Positions 7,015-15,275 of a stretch of 16,715 bases of DNA are shown here, piece by piece. Under the pieces are notes generated by a model that was given only the letters and a program-made list of their open reading frames with translations, ran no database searches and was not told the origin of the DNA. Source of the DNA: Burkholderiaceae bacterium (GTDB taxonomy: Bacteria > Pseudomonadota > Gammaproteobacteria > Burkholderiales > Burkholderiaceae_C). The stretch covers positions 1,412 to 18,126 of the forward strand of contig JANREF010000177.1 in the NCBI GenBank assembly GCA_030726195.1, written 5' to 3'. Numbering within the stretch: the stretch's first letter is position 1; the number at the start of each line of letters is the position of its first letter. Position numbers and translations under genes: made by a program.

Positions 7015-8133
7015 ATGACTGCCCCCAACACGCCCACCCATTTCCGTCTCAGTGACTTTGATTTTGAGCTCCCGCCTGAGCTGATTGCGCAGCACCCTGC
7101 GCCTGTTCGCAGCCAGTCCAAGCTGCTCGATGGCACTGGCACGGTGGCTGTTGACCGCGTCTTTGCCGACTTGCCACAACTCTTAAACGCAGGCGACTTG
7201 CTGGTGTTCAACGACACCCAAGTTGTCAAAGCGCGGCTGTACGGTGAGAAGGACAGCGGCGGCAAGGTAGAAATGCTCATAGAGCGCGTACTGGCAGATG
7301 ACGTCCCCGCAGGTGACGACGCCGCGCCCGGACAAGCGCCTCACGCACCCAACAGCCATGTGGTGGTGCACTTGAAGGTGAACAAAAAACCGGCCACGGG
7401 TGCCAAGCTGCGTATGGCAGGCAACAATGGCCATGCACCCAACGACGGGTTCGAGGCCACTTTGCTTGGGCGTTGGCCCAACGACGAGGGCGGCTTGTTC
7501 CGGTTTAGGCTCAACCGCGATGCCTACGACGTCATGGCGCAATACGGCCACGTGCCGCTGCCGCCTTACATCACACACGCCGACGACGCAGACGATGAGT
7601 CTCGCTACCAAACCATTTTTGCGCGCCACCCAGGCGCCGTAGCCGCACCAACCGCGGCCCTGCACTTTGACCAAGGTGTACTGGATGCGTTGGATGCGCG
7701 CGGCGTGGCGCAAGCCAGTGTGACCTTGCATGTGGGCGCGGGTACGTTTTCGCCCGTCAAAACCGACGACCTCAGCGAGCACGTCATGCACGCCGAGCGC
7801 TACAACGTGCCGCTAGAGACCATCGAGGCCATCAAAGCCTGCAAAGCCCGGGGCGGGCGCGTGGTCGCCGTGGGCACAACATCGGTGCGCACATTGGAGA
7901 GCTGGGCCGCTACGGGCCTGACCAGCGGCGACACCAGCATTTTCATCACGCCGGGCTTTGACTTCCAAGTGGTCGATGCTTTGGTGACCAACTTTCACTT
8001 GCCCAAGTCCACGTTGATGATGCTCATCAGCGCGCTCGCTGGGCACGCGCACTGCATGGCCCTGTACCAGCACGCCGTGGCGCAACGCTACCGCTTTTTC
8101 AGCTACGGCGACGCCATGCTGCTGTCTCGCTAA
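7015..8133 (+). CDS. queA: S-adenosylmethionine:tRNA ribosyltransferase-isomerase
   Basis: QueA transfers and isomerises the ribosyl part of SAM onto 7-aminomethyl-7-deazaguanine in tRNA, giving epoxyqueuosine. Family signatures are FELPPELIAQHPAPVRS near the N-terminus, GDLLVFNDTQV (residues 60-70), VPLPPYI, GAVAAPTAALHFD, LHVGAGTFSPVKTDDLSEHVMH, GTTSVRTLES and TNFHLPKSTLMML. At 372 residues it is a little longer than the E. coli enzyme (356). A low-complexity segment rich in Asp, Ala, Pro and Gly (about 94-114) accounts for most of the excess and looks like a loop insertion. It is followed 18 nt later by tgt, which acts just before it in the same pathway. Confidence 0.97.
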   Translation: MTAPNTPTHFRLSDFDFELPPELIAQHPAPVRSQSKLLDGTGTVAVDRVFADLPQLLNAGDLLVFNDTQVVKARLYGEKDSGGKVEMLIERVLADDVPAGDDAAPGQAPHAPNSHVVVHLKVNKKPATGAKLRMAGNNGHAPNDGFEATLLGRWPNDEGGLFRFRLNRDAYDVMAQYGHVPLPPYITHADDADDESRYQTIFARHPGAVAAPTAALHFDQGVLDALDARGVAQASVTLHVGAGTFSPVKTDDLSEHVMHAERYNVPLETIEAIKACKARGGRVVAVGTTSVRTLESWAATGLTSGDTSIFITPGFDFQVVDALVTNFHLPKSTLMMLISALAGHAHCMALYQHAVAQRYRFFSYGDAMLLSR

Positions 8134-9351
<1,218 letters not shown>

Positions 9352-9370
9352 TTTAGGTGTTTGTAGCCCC

Positions 9371-9440
9371 CTCAGACCCCCCAGTCCACATCAGTCCACG
9401 TCAGTCCATATCAGACCGACTCATGCAGACTCATGCGAGC
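9371..9440. repeat. Degenerate decamer tandem array downstream of tgt
   Basis: Seven consecutive 10-bp units: ctcagacccc, ccagtccaca, tcagtccacg, tcagtccata, tcagaccgac, tcatgcagac, tcatgcgagc. The phase is constant although the units drift. It occupies much of the 161-bp gap between the convergent tgt and FIST genes. Its unit is unrelated to the heptamer after proC. Confidence 0.7.
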
Positions 9441-9470
9441 CGACACTGACGCTTGCTGATACAGACGGCT

Positions 9471-9501
9471 GCGCGCTGCACCCCGATAGGTTGCAGGGCG
9501 C
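9471..9501. terminator. Hairpin between convergent tgt and FIST genes, no T tract
   Basis: Arms gcgcgctgca (9471-9480) and tgcagggcgc (9492-9501) pair over 10 positions with one mismatch around an 11-nt loop. The hairpin begins 12 bp beyond the FIST stop codon and lies 120 bp after tgt. No run of T follows on either strand, so it is not a canonical intrinsic terminator. It may protect mRNA 3' ends or act with Rho. Confidence 0.3.
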
Positions 9502-9512
9502 TTCATGGCGCT

Positions 9513-10853
9513 TCAGCTGAACACCATCAACACGCCGCTGTAACTGAGCACGTGTTGGTGGGCAATTTCACCGCCCGCAAAAAACCCCACCACCGGCACA
9601 TCACCCAAGGCGTGGCGCACGATGTGCATCTCGGCATTGGGCGCGCCAAAGTGCTCGCCCCCGCGCCCCAAACACGATATGTAAATCGCACCACGAATAC
9701 CCAACACCGGCTCGGCGCTGGCGTGTGTACCTTCACTACCATTGAGTCCCTCTTGCGCACTGAGCGTGGACTGGTAGCTTTCCACCTCTTCGCGCAAATC
9801 GGCGCACACACGCACCAAGTCGGCTCTGGCGGCCTGCACATGGCGCTCACAAAACTGCAATTCATCGCCCACCAAGACTTGGTCGCCTACAACCACGCCT
9901 TTGCGTGCCACATCCAGCCCCACGATATGGCGCACCCGCGTTTGCGCGCCGAACAAGCCCACACGCTTGGCCAGTGCGCTTTGTGTGCGCTCGGCTTGCA
10001 CCACATTGCTGTCGCCCACCCACTGCGCAGACTCCAACCCCACCAAGGTTTGACGCAAATGCGCCACCAATTCTTCTCGGTCCTGACCGTCTATGTGCAA
10101 GGCGCGCAGCAGCACATCCATGGCAGGCTGGTCGTCCAACGACAACACCACCCTGCCATCCACGCCAGTCACGGTGTGTGCCTTATCAATCGGGCGGCAG
10201 CCTTGCGTCACGCGGCTGCGCACCTGCACATCAGGCCCAAACACCACACCACTCAAACCACCCAACAGCAAGCCGCCATGCGCCAAGCCACCCAATGCAG
10301 TTGCGTCTTCGCTCGCAAACTGCACGGCATCGAAACGACTTGACGACAAGCCACCAAACACCACGTTGTGCGCGGTACGCTGGGCCAACTCCTCTATCAA
10401 CTCGGCCAAGTCGGGAGCGCTACCGTCGGCATGCAGCAAGGCGCTGGCACCCGACCATCCCCAATGGCTGCGCCCCGATGCAGGCAGTGGCGACAAACCA
10501 CTGAAGACCTCGACCTGATCGGGTGGCAAGTCGCACAGCATGATGCTCAACGCAGGCTCGTCCATGTACTCCACGCCAGTGGCCACCACGCCAATGCCCA
10601 CCGTACCCACCCAGCGCATCACCTCGGGCAAGGCCTCGCGCAGCATGTCTAGCAGCGCTTGCCCATGCTCGGCGTAATAGTCGGTGATGTAGACCACACC
10701 CATTGCGATAGAGGGGCCGTGCTGCAAGCTGTGGCCAGGCTGCGCCAATTGCGCGCGCAGCTGCGCTACGACCAAAGCCGCAGCCACCGACCACTGCGGG
10801 TGCGTGGCGTGGGCGTGGGCAAACGTGCTGTGTGTGCTGGCGTCTTTAGGCAC
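9513..10853 (-). CDS. FIST domain protein (FIST_N plus FIST_C)
   Basis: FIST domains are predicted small-ligand sensory modules found in signalling proteins; this stand-alone member has no recognisable output domain. The 446-residue product has a FIST_N-like region (about residues 45-235, with MGVVYITDYY, WVGTVGIGVV and HNVVFGGLSSSRF). The FIST_C-like half (about 240-445) has RHIVGLDVARKGVVVGDQVLVGDELQFCERH, ARGAIYISCLGRGGEHFG-like and GFFAGGEIAHQHVLSYSGVLMVF segments. No signal peptide or membrane segment is apparent, so it is probably cytoplasmic. The GTG start (10851-10853) overlaps the phaM TAA stop by 8 nt and has no Shine-Dalgarno of its own, implying reinitiation after phaM. The FIST assignment is fairly firm; its ligand and role are unknown. 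Confidence 0.82.
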   Translation of the reverse strand: MPKDASTHSTFAHAHATHPQWSVAAALVVAQLRAQLAQPGHSLQHGPSIAMGVVYITDYYAEHGQALLDMLREALPEVMRWVGTVGIGVVATGVEYMDEPALSIMLCDLPPDQVEVFSGLSPLPASGRSHWGWSGASALLHADGSAPDLAELIEELAQRTAHNVVFGGLSSSRFDAVQFASEDATALGGLAHGGLLLGGLSGVVFGPDVQVRSRVTQGCRPIDKAHTVTGVDGRVVLSLDDQPAMDVLLRALHIDGQDREELVAHLRQTLVGLESAQWVGDSNVVQAERTQSALAKRVGLFGAQTRVRHIVGLDVARKGVVVGDQVLVGDELQFCERHVQAARADLVRVCADLREEVESYQSTLSAQEGLNGSEGTHASAEPVLGIRGAIYISCLGRGGEHFGAPNAEMHIVRHALGDVPVVGFFAGGEIAHQHVLSYSGVLMVFS

Positions 10854-11628
10854 GGCGGGCGCGGGCAGTGCTGGACTTGGCCACAGGCTTTTTTGCAGCG
10901 CTGGCGCGGCCTACCGTCTTGCGCGATGCAGCCGCGGTGGTGGATGCTTTCTTGGCCGACGGCTTCTTTGTGGCTGCTGTCTTGGTTGCCGCTTTCTTGG
11001 TTGCAGCTGTCTTGGTTGCTGGCTTGAGCGCCTGCTCGGCCAACGTATTGGCCTGCGCCGCCGCCTTGGAAATGTCTTGCATGGCGTTTGCTGCAATATC
11101 TTGGAACTGCTGGCTCACCGACGCCCACCATTGTGTGGGGTCCACTGTTGCACTTGCAGCATCACCGCCTGCACCACTTGATGGGGTCGCGCCGGACTGT
11201 GCCAAGGGTGGTTCTGGGGGCTGCGGTGCCGGTGCGGCTTGCGCACTGGCGGGCGTCGGTGCGGCTGCACCACCTTGCCACGCCGCCCACAAGTCGCCCG
11301 GGTTGACCTTCATGGCTTTGGTCACCTCATCCATGCCCACGTCCATGCCTTTGAGCGTGGCCAGTGTCATTTTTTGAACCTCTAAGGCCTGGATAGTCGC
11401 CGTTAAGGCGCGCGAGTTTTGTTCTAGCCAAAACTGTACCGATTTGAGCTCGTTGATGCGCTTGTCCAATTCCTCTACATCGAAGGTAGGCGCCACCCAC
11501 GCCGCCATACCGGGCATGGCGGACGCCGCGCCCGAGGCCGCATTGGCGCTGCCGCTGGCTTGCTGACTTAGGTTTTTGATGAAATCAAAACCCGGTACAA
11601 ACGCTGTAAAACCTGTTGCATCTTTCAT
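10846..11628 (-). CDS. phaM: PhaM-type polyhydroxyalkanoate granule regulatory protein
   Basis: PhaM of Ralstonia/Cupriavidus binds the PHB synthase PhaC1, stimulates it, and tethers granules to the nucleoid through a basic C-terminus. This 260-residue protein has the matching layout. First come a Gly/Ala-rich start and a conserved helix, VEELDKRINELKSVQFWLEQ (51-70), continuing through LTATIQALEVQKMTLATLKGM. A Pro/Ala linker (about 120-165) follows, then TQWWASVSQQF (165-175). The histone-H1-like tail (about 203-260) is rich in ATKTAATKK and AKK units. I chose ATG 11626-11628 because AAGGA lies 7 nt upstream and conserved sequence begins there; the longer open frame reads through a tandem repeat. 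phaC is not in the window, so polymer production by this organism is inferred. Confidence 0.82.
   Translation of the reverse strand: MKDATGFTAFVPGFDFIKNLSQQASGSANAASGAASAMPGMAAWVAPTFDVEELDKRINELKSVQFWLEQNSRALTATIQALEVQKMTLATLKGMDVGMDEVTKAMKVNPGDLWAAWQGGAAAPTPASAQAAPAPQPPEPPLAQSGATPSSGAGGDAASATVDPTQWWASVSQQFQDIAANAMQDISKAAAQANTLAEQALKPATKTAATKKAATKTAATKKPSAKKASTTAAASRKTVGRASAAKKPVAKSSTARARRA
10965..11030 (-). repeat. In-gene repeats encoding the PhaM Lys/Ala/Thr tail
   Basis: The plus strand carries three near-copies of gtcttggttgc / ttcttggttgc at about 20-bp intervals (near 10979, 10995 and 11010). They encode repeated ATK(T/K)AATKK units at about residues 204-222 of PhaM. Such Lys/Ala tails are typical of DNA-binding PhaM and histone H1-like proteins and often vary in length between strains. 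Confidence 0.55.
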
Positions 11629-11650
11629 GACGGTGTCCTTGCTGGTTGGT

Positions 11651-11722
11651 TGGCTGACTTGCTGACTTGCTGACTTGCTGATTGGCTGATGGGCTGATGG
11701 GCTAATGTGCTGATGGGCTGGA
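11651..11722. repeat. Octamer tandem array upstream of phaM
   Basis: Nine copies of an 8-bp unit, NNGCTGAY, occur in perfect phase: the GCTGA(C/T) core begins at 11653, 11661, 11669, 11677, 11685, 11693, 11701 (as GCTAAT), 11709 and 11717 (partial). The array starts 23 bp upstream of the phaM ATG and fills half of the 154-bp gap to the crotonase gene. On the sense strand of phaM the unit reads RTCAGCNN. If transcription comes from upstream, it lies in the phaM leader. Confidence 0.75.
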
Positions 11723-11782
11723 AAATTGGTGCACTGCTGGCACAACCGGTTGAGGTTGGGGCGATGGTTGGGCTGACCTGCT

Positions 11783-12586
11783 TTATTTGAACTGTGGCGC
11801 GCGGCGCTCACGCAGCGACGCAACACCTTCTTGCACATCGGGTCCGCCAAAGCCCATAAACTCCAGCGCCAAGCTGGTGTCAAAGGTTGGCCCGGCTTGG
11901 CGCAGCCAGTTGTTCAAGGCGTATTTGGTGAAGCGAATGGCGGTGGTGCTCCCCTGCGCCAAGCGCGCGGCCACCTCATACGCTTTGGGCAACAACTCGT
12001 GTTGCGGCACCGTGAGCGACACCAGGCCAATGCGCTCGGCCTCTTGTCCGCTGATGGGTTCGCACAACAGCAAATAGTATTTGGCCTTGGCCATGCTGCA
12101 CAGCAGCGGCCACACAATGGCGGCGTGGTCGCCGGCGGCCACGCCTAGGCGGGTATGCCCATCCACAATTTTGGCGTCGGTCGCGGCAATAGAAATATCC
12201 GCCAGCAAACCCGCCACCAAACCAGCCCCAACGGCAGGGCCGTGCATGGCACTCACTATGGGTTTGTCGCAGTTGATGATGTTGTAGACCAAGTCTCTGG
12301 CCTCAGCCCACACGCGGGTGCGCACCTCAAAGTCGTTGGCCATGTCTTGCACCAAGTTGAGATCGCCGCCACCGGAAAACCCCATGCCGCTGCCGCGCAG
12401 CACCACCGCGCGCACGCTGCTGTCTTTGCCCACATCACGCCAAATTTCACTCAGCTCCCAATGGCCGTCGTGCCCAGCGGTGGGCAACTTGCCGTTGCCG
12501 CCTGGGCCATCGCAGCGCATTTCTATGTCGAGCACACCGTGGTCTCGTTGGCTGATGTTGAGGGTTTGGTAGCGGCTGTAATCCAA
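11783..12586 (-). CDS. Crotonase-fold (enoyl-CoA hydratase/isomerase family) protein, atypical active site
   Basis: Crotonase-superfamily proteins act on acyl-CoA thioesters, stabilising an enolate in an oxyanion hole. In this 267-residue protein the first oxyanion region is [13 protein letters not shown] (residues 67-79) and the second is [20 protein letters not shown] (115-134). [11 protein letters not shown] (180-190) is the usual C-terminal signature. Aligned by eye to rat mitochondrial enoyl-CoA hydratase, catalytic Glu144 corresponds to V124 and Glu164 to H144, so ordinary hydratase chemistry looks unlikely; D153 in AAGDHAA could serve instead. The start is TTG (12584-12586) with an AGGTG Shine-Dalgarno 4 nt upstream. 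It precedes phaM on the same strand and is divergent from the MFS gene. Substrate unknown. Confidence 0.85.
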   Translation of the reverse strand: MDYSRYQTLNISQRDHGVLDIEMRCDGPGGNGKLPTAGHDGHWELSEIWRDVGKDSSVRAVVLRGSGMGFSGGGDLNLVQDMANDFEVRTRVWAEARDLVYNIINCDKPIVSAMHGPAVGAGLVAGLLADISIAATDAKIVDGHTRLGVAAGDHAAIVWPLLCSMAKAKYYLLLCEPISGQEAERIGLVSLTVPQHELLPKAYEVAARLAQGSTTAIRFTKYALNNWLRQAGPTFDTSLALEFMGFGGPDVQEGVASLRERRAPQFK

Positions 12587-12745
12587 GTGGCACCTGTTGT
12601 CGTAGTCAAGCTGTCATCAGTTATACACCGCTCTATGCTCACATGGGGCGAGGTCTGTGCCGCAGGCGCAGCTGGTGTCGCACGCGTTGCACGTGGCCGC
12701 GCTGCGCCAGTCCCACAAGCCCGTCTGCAGGCTTATGCTTTGGGT
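12587..12745. promoter_or_regulatory. Divergent promoter region, crotonase / MFS transporter
   Basis: These 159 bp separate two divergent start codons and should hold both promoters. I see isolated -10-like boxes, such as TATAAC on the minus strand (near 12617-12622), but no pair with a well-spaced -35. No convincing operator palindrome stands out. Confidence 0.3.
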
Positions 12746-13936
12746 ATGAGCTCATCCCTTTCTCTCAAACCCTGGCAAGTGTGGCTAGGCGGCATGGCGT
12801 CGCTGGTATTGACCTTGGCCATGGCGCGCTTGGCCTACACGCCCATGCTGCCCGTGATGCAAAGCGAGGCAGGGCTGTCGGTCGCCGGTGGCGGCTGGTT
12901 GGCCAGCGTGAACTACTTGGGCTACATGAGCGGTGCGCTGCTGGTGGCCTATATCGACAGCCCACTGTTGCGCCACAAGCTGTACAGGTTGGGTTTGTGG
13001 CTGGGCGTTCTTGGCACGGTGGGCATGGCTTGGTCGGCGCACATGGGCTGGTGGGTATTGGTGCGCTACGTGGGCGGCCTGTCCGGCGCAGCGGGCATGT
13101 TGCTGGGCACGGGCTTGATTCTGAGTTGGATGACACGCGCGGGTAAGCGCGCCGAGCTGGGTGCGCACTTCATGGGCATTGGCATAGGCATTGTCATTTC
13201 GGCGGCGGCCGCGGCAGCTTTTGCTGGTTGGGGCCTGAGCTGGCAGCTGCGGTGGTGGGGATTTGGCCTGATCGCTTTGCTGTGTGCAGTGGTGGCTTGG
13301 CGCTGGTGCCCACCTGCGCCTCCGGCCTTGCCCAGCCATGCAAGCGCAGTGGCCGACCCGCCCCAGCCTTGGTTGTGGCCCATGGTGCTGGCCTACTTTT
13401 GCGCGGGTGTGGGTTTTGTGATCAGCGCCACGTTCACTGTGGTGGTGATTGAAGCGGTGCCCGCGCTGGCGGGCAAAGGCTCATTGGCGTGGCTGCTGGT
13501 CGGTGTGGCCGCCATACCCACCGTTTATTTGTGGGACAAAGTCGCGCGCGCGCTGGGCGAGCTCAAAGCCTTGGCGCTGGCCTATGCCGTTCAAACATTG
13601 AGTGTGGCCTTGCCCGCACTGAGCGACTCGCTGTGGGCTGGCCTATCGGGTGCAGCCCTGTACGGCGCGACCTTTTTGGGCATTGTGAGCATGACCTTGT
13701 CATTTGCCGGGCGGCGCGCACCCAACAACCCAGGCAAAGCCATGGCCAAACTCACGCTGGGCTATGGTGTGGCGCAAATACTCGCCCCGGTCATGGCCGC
13801 CTATGCCGCTGCTGTGGTGGGCAACTACTTGGGAGCGTTGTGGATGACGGCGGCCATGCTGCTCGTTGGCGCGGCCTTGCTCATGTGGCTGCACAACAGC
13901 GGGCGTGCGCAAACACGGCCAACGACGGCGGCTTAG
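12746..13936 (+). CDS. YbfB/YjiJ-like MFS transporter
   Basis: This is a 396-residue, strongly hydrophobic protein compatible with 12 transmembrane helices in two halves. The halves are separated by a hydrophilic loop near residues 190-210 (PPAPPALPSHASAVADPPQP). The first helix has LTLAMARLAYTPMLPVMQ, followed by GWLASVNYLGYMSGAL, the pattern I associate with the YbfB/YjiJ group of the major facilitator superfamily. Substrates of that group are mostly unknown. I chose ATG 12746, where the hydrophobic segment begins; an open frame extends 197 codons further upstream but lies largely antisense to the crotonase gene. Divergence from that gene hints at shared control. The family assignment is good; the function is not known. 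Confidence 0.85.
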   Translation: MSSSLSLKPWQVWLGGMASLVLTLAMARLAYTPMLPVMQSEAGLSVAGGGWLASVNYLGYMSGALLVAYIDSPLLRHKLYRLGLWLGVLGTVGMAWSAHMGWWVLVRYVGGLSGAAGMLLGTGLILSWMTRAGKRAELGAHFMGIGIGIVISAAAAAAFAGWGLSWQLRWWGFGLIALLCAVVAWRWCPPAPPALPSHASAVADPPQPWLWPMVLAYFCAGVGFVISATFTVVVIEAVPALAGKGSLAWLLVGVAAIPTVYLWDKVARALGELKALALAYAVQTLSVALPALSDSLWAGLSGAALYGATFLGIVSMTLSFAGRRAPNNPGKAMAKLTLGYGVAQILAPVMAAYAAAVVGNYLGALWMTAAMLLVGAALLMWLHNSGRAQTRPTTAA

Positions 13937-13979
13937 CCAAGCTTTGTCTTCACCAAGCCTTGTCTAACCAAGCCTTGTG
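13933..13979. repeat. 15-16 bp tandem repeat after the MFS gene
   Basis: Three successive units: ttagccaagctttgtc, ttcaccaagccttgtc and taaccaagccttgtg. All share the core ccaagcYttgt. The first unit contains the TAG stop of the transporter gene. The array fills most of the 68-bp gap to the convergent FAH-family gene. Confidence 0.7.
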
Positions 13980-13983
13980 AATC

Positions 13984-13996
13984 CCAGCGGCGCTGG
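13984..13996. terminator. Small GC-rich palindrome between convergent genes
   Basis: ccagcg-g-cgctgg has perfect 6-bp arms and lies between the MFS stop and the FAH-family stop. As RNA it can form a 5-bp stem with a 3-nt loop. There is no T tract, so a terminator function is only a possibility. Confidence 0.25.
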
Positions 13997-14004
13997 CGCA
14001 CGCA

Positions 14005-15024
14005 CTAGGCTTGTGCGTCGTCGCTCACCGGTGCTGCCGGTGGGTGCAAAGGCTTGACCGCCTGGTCTATGGCACCAAACAAGCTGGCCCCGTCTTTGCC
14101 CTTCATCTCAATGCGGATGCGGTCGCCAAAGCGCATGAATGACGTCGTTGCTTTGCCATCTTCGATGATTTCTATACAGCGCTTCTCGGCAATACAGCTG
14201 TAGCCCTTGGCCCAGTCTTTGTTGCTCACGGTGCCGCTGCCAATCACACTGCCTGCGCGCACGCGCCGGGTTTTGCACAAATGGGCAATGAGTTGGCCAA
14301 AATGAAAGGTCATTTCAGCGCCCGCCTCGCACATGCCCACGCGCCGGCCGTTCCAAGTGCTTTGCAGCGTGGCGTGCACACGCCCGCCTTGCCACTGGTC
14401 GCCCAGCTCATCCAATGTGATGGCCACAGGACTGAATGCGGTTGCTGGCTTGCTTTGCACAAAGCCAAAGCCTTTGGCCAGTTCGTCGGGAATCAGGTTG
14501 CGCAGGCTCACGTCGTTGGCCAACAGCACCAAGCGCACACCATCCAAGGCTTGCTCGGGCGTGGCCTGCATGGCCACATCACCGGTGATGACACACAACT
14601 CAGACTCGAAGTCGATGCCATAGGCCTCGTCCGCCACCACCACATCATCACACGGGCCTATGAAATCGTCACTGCCGCCTTGGTACATCAAAGGGTCGGT
14701 GTAAAAGCTCGGCGGCACTTCGGCGTTGCGTGCGCGGCGCACCAACTCCACGTGGTTGATATAGGCAGAGCCGTCGGCCCACTGGTAGGCGCGGGGCAGT
14801 GGTGCCATGCACATCTTGGGATCAAAGGCAAACATGTGGCGCGCCTTGCCTTGGTTGAGGCTGACAAACAAATCTTCGAGCTGCGGCGCGATGAACGCCC
14901 AGTCGTCTAAAGCCTGTTGCATGGTGTTGGCGATGCCTGTGGCAAAGTGGGCTTGCGACAAGTCGCGCGACACCACCACCAATTGACCATCGCGGGAACC
15001 ATCTTTGTAGGTAGCTAACTTCAT
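14005..15024 (-). CDS. Fumarylacetoacetate hydrolase family protein
   Basis: FAH-family enzymes are Mg2+-dependent and act mainly on 2,4-dioxo acids in aromatic ring catabolism, for example fumarylacetoacetate in tyrosine/homogentisate breakdown. The 339-residue product shows MAPLPRAYQWADGSAYINHVEL (start about 73), a metal-binding ExE in GIDFESELCVI (E140, E142), NDVSLRNL (D171), KGFGFVQSKPATAFSP, and FGQLIAHLCKTRRVRAGSVIGSGTVSN. This matches the longer (about 330-residue) proteobacterial group often annotated as fumarylacetoacetase or FAA hydrolase. No homogentisate dioxygenase or maleylacetoacetate isomerase gene is visible, so the true substrate is open. It is divergent from an IclR-family gene, the regulator family commonly paired with aromatic degradation genes. 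Confidence 0.85.
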   Translation of the reverse strand: MKLATYKDGSRDGQLVVVSRDLSQAHFATGIANTMQQALDDWAFIAPQLEDLFVSLNQGKARHMFAFDPKMCMAPLPRAYQWADGSAYINHVELVRRARNAEVPPSFYTDPLMYQGGSDDFIGPCDDVVVADEAYGIDFESELCVITGDVAMQATPEQALDGVRLVLLANDVSLRNLIPDELAKGFGFVQSKPATAFSPVAITLDELGDQWQGGRVHATLQSTWNGRRVGMCEAGAEMTFHFGQLIAHLCKTRRVRAGSVIGSGTVSNKDWAKGYSCIAEKRCIEIIEDGKATTSFMRFGDRIRIEMKGKDGASLFGAIDQAVKPLHPPAAPVSDDAQA

Positions 15025-15275
15025 AACAACTCGCTATTAAACTGGTGATACGGGCTATACGGCGCGTTCTACTGCTGACAACCGCAAGTTGTAGCGACCG
15101 ATAGCCAATCCATATGGGCGATACGCGACGCGGCAGCCGACTTATGATTAGTACAACCCATTTACCAATATAGAATTTTTCTATTCTATCGTCTGCACGC
15201 TGTGGGCACCTGAGCTGCACAGCATACAGGCACGCCGTTCCACCACACGCCAATCAACCACCTACACCTCGCGCC
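15025..15275. promoter_or_regulatory. Divergent regulatory region between FAH-family and IclR genes
   Basis: This 251-bp region should hold both promoters and the regulator's sites. It contains ACAAC-CGCAA-GTTGT (15078-15092), with perfect 5-bp arms. It also contains ATAGAAT-TTTTCT-ATTCTAT (15170-15189), with perfect 7-bp arms in an AT-rich patch. A looser pair, ggctatacgg near 15054 with ccgatagcc near 15098, is also present. IclR-family regulators bind palindromic operators in such positions. I could not choose a convincing -35/-10 pair. Confidence 0.5.

Noticed and set aside
9371..9440. Possible CRISPR array
   Set aside because: Units are 10 bp, contiguous and degenerate, with no spacers and no cas genes. 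It is a simple tandem array.
9471..9501. Canonical intrinsic terminator between tgt and FIST
   Set aside because: The stem is present but neither strand has a following T tract, so it is listed only as a low-confidence hairpin.
11629..11883. Open 85-codon extension upstream of phaM
   Set aside because: It reads through the octamer array and into the 3' end of the crotonase gene. The Shine-Dalgarno and conserved PhaM sequence support ATG 11626-11628.
12155..12745. Open 197-codon extension upstream of the MFS transporter ATG
   Set aside because: It is largely antisense to the crotonase gene and shows no transporter-like sequence. Hydrophobic family sequence begins at ATG 12746.
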